A stretch of DNA of 64,000 nucleotides from Paralvinella palmiformis (taxonomy: Eukaryota > Annelida > Polychaeta > Terebellida > Alvinellidae), in NCBI GenBank assembly GCA_025642065.1, contig JAODUP010000225.1:337001-401000 (forward strand), given 5' to 3'. Within the stretch, counting starts at the first letter, position 1, and each line of letters starts with the position of its first letter. Positions 63,521 through 64,000 of this stretch are shown in pieces. The notes beneath the pieces were generated by a model, which searched no databases, had not been told where the DNA came from, and saw nothing but the letters and a program-made list of their open reading frames with translations. Both the position numbers and the translations under genes were made by a program.

Positions 63521-63694
63521 TATTTTACGTGCTTCCACTTTTTGTACGTAGCCTGCATGTAGCCGCTTTCCTGAAGCGAATTAGCTGGTTCCCACAGGCT
63601 GATGAGTAGCCCAGACACATGCTTAGGCATACGCACACATCTATCAATATGTGGAGGTATGGAACATTTAATTTTTAGATTAATGTATGTATAG
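63521..63694 (+). repeat. Repeat T, copy 3 (3'-truncated)
   Basis: T segment with a short deletion in the middle (CTTTCCTGAAGCGAATTAGC lacks the GGG-GTGACATATTTGTCGCGTACG part). It stops at TTAGATTAATGTATGTATAG, where R2 sequence begins. Confidence 0.85.
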
Positions 63695-63824
63695 GGACTG
63701 GTGAGACATTACACATGTCTCAACAAGAAAAGTCGCCACTCTGGATTCAGTCCCCTGAAGAAACGTCCAGAGTTTGAATTCACGGTTCGAGATTCTCTGT
63801 GCCTGTGCCTTATTATACACAGCT

Positions 63825-63832
<8 letters not shown>
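63695..63832 (+). mobile_element. SINE-like repeat R2, copy 2
   Basis: Matches 1848-1984: GACTGGTGAGACATTACACATGTCTC (7-bp stem, 5-base loop), CACTCTGGATTCAGTCC, CCAGAGTTTGAATTCA, a B-box-like GGTTCGAGATTC and the end CTCTGTGCCTGTGCC...GCTAAAACACAC, leading into (CA)n. The A-box-like head seen in copy 1 is missing because the T segment joins here. Confidence 0.65.

Positions 63833-63906
<74 letters not shown>
63829..63906. repeat. (CA)n microsatellite
   Basis: CA run with CATACA variants at its right end, contiguous with the 3' end of R2 copy 2. Confidence 0.97.
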
Positions 63907-64000
63907 TATATATTGTTTAAATATATATATAGCCATACATGCCCATATGGTCGAGTATCATTTTCAGTGCAAATATAAGCTAAGAAAATATATATATTGT

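Overview
The window is AT-rich (roughly two thirds A+T by eye), non-coding eukaryotic DNA. It is dense in long (TA)n, (CA)n, (TC)n and tetranucleotide arrays and in broken non-LTR retrotransposons, and it shows no bacterial-style gene packing. The mix (CR1/L2-like, jockey-type and L1/Tx1-like LINE remnants, tRNA-derived SINEs, a Tc1/mariner remnant, a TAGGCCTA-like word cluster) suggests a metazoan, most likely a marine invertebrate. A lophotrochozoan such as a mollusc is my guess, but nothing here proves the phylum. I see no intact protein-coding gene, rRNA, functional tRNA or CRISPR array. The long open frames are mostly translations of simple repeats (LTHS, HTHT, IYIY) or pieces of decayed transposons.

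Layout. 0-3.2 kb: a member of an unnamed repeat (R5), a (TA)n array, a short tRNA-like SINE (R2) and a decayed LINE endonuclease domain. 3.2-11.6 kb: mostly featureless, with one diverged copy of repeat T and an (ACTG)n array. 11.6-14.7 kb: minus-strand LINE fragment, Tc1/mariner transposase remnant, tRNA-derived SINE. 14.8-16.7 kb: B-T repeat copy 1 between large microsatellites. 18.7-27.0 kb: a run of LINE remnants (18.8 minus, 20.7 plus, 22.3 tail, 23.7 plus, 25.9 plus). 31.4-32.2 kb: a locally GC-richer patch with internal duplications. 36.6-37.9 kb: L1/Tx1-like ORF2 C-terminus, minus. 38.2-39.8 kb: B-T repeat copy 2 in a T-B-T arrangement. 41.7-42.7 kb: a very long (TCAC)n array. 49.4-50.1 kb: half-tRNA and R5 copies. 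56.6 kb: second SINE copy. 58.2-59.5 kb: the best-preserved LINE. 59.5-60.4 kb: a giant compound microsatellite. 63-63.9 kb: B-T repeat copy 3 fused to R2.

The most interesting signal is a repeat family of about 1.2 kb (called B-T here), seen near 15.0, 38.2 and 63.0 kb with an isolated, diverged T at 4.8 kb. It carries an LTR-like promoter and polyadenylation layout, two tandem hairpins with conserved CCACAG/CTGTGG stems, and a 3' end shared with the unrelated short repeat R2 that runs into (CA)n. All functional statements are inferences from reading the sequence. No alignment or database search was possible.
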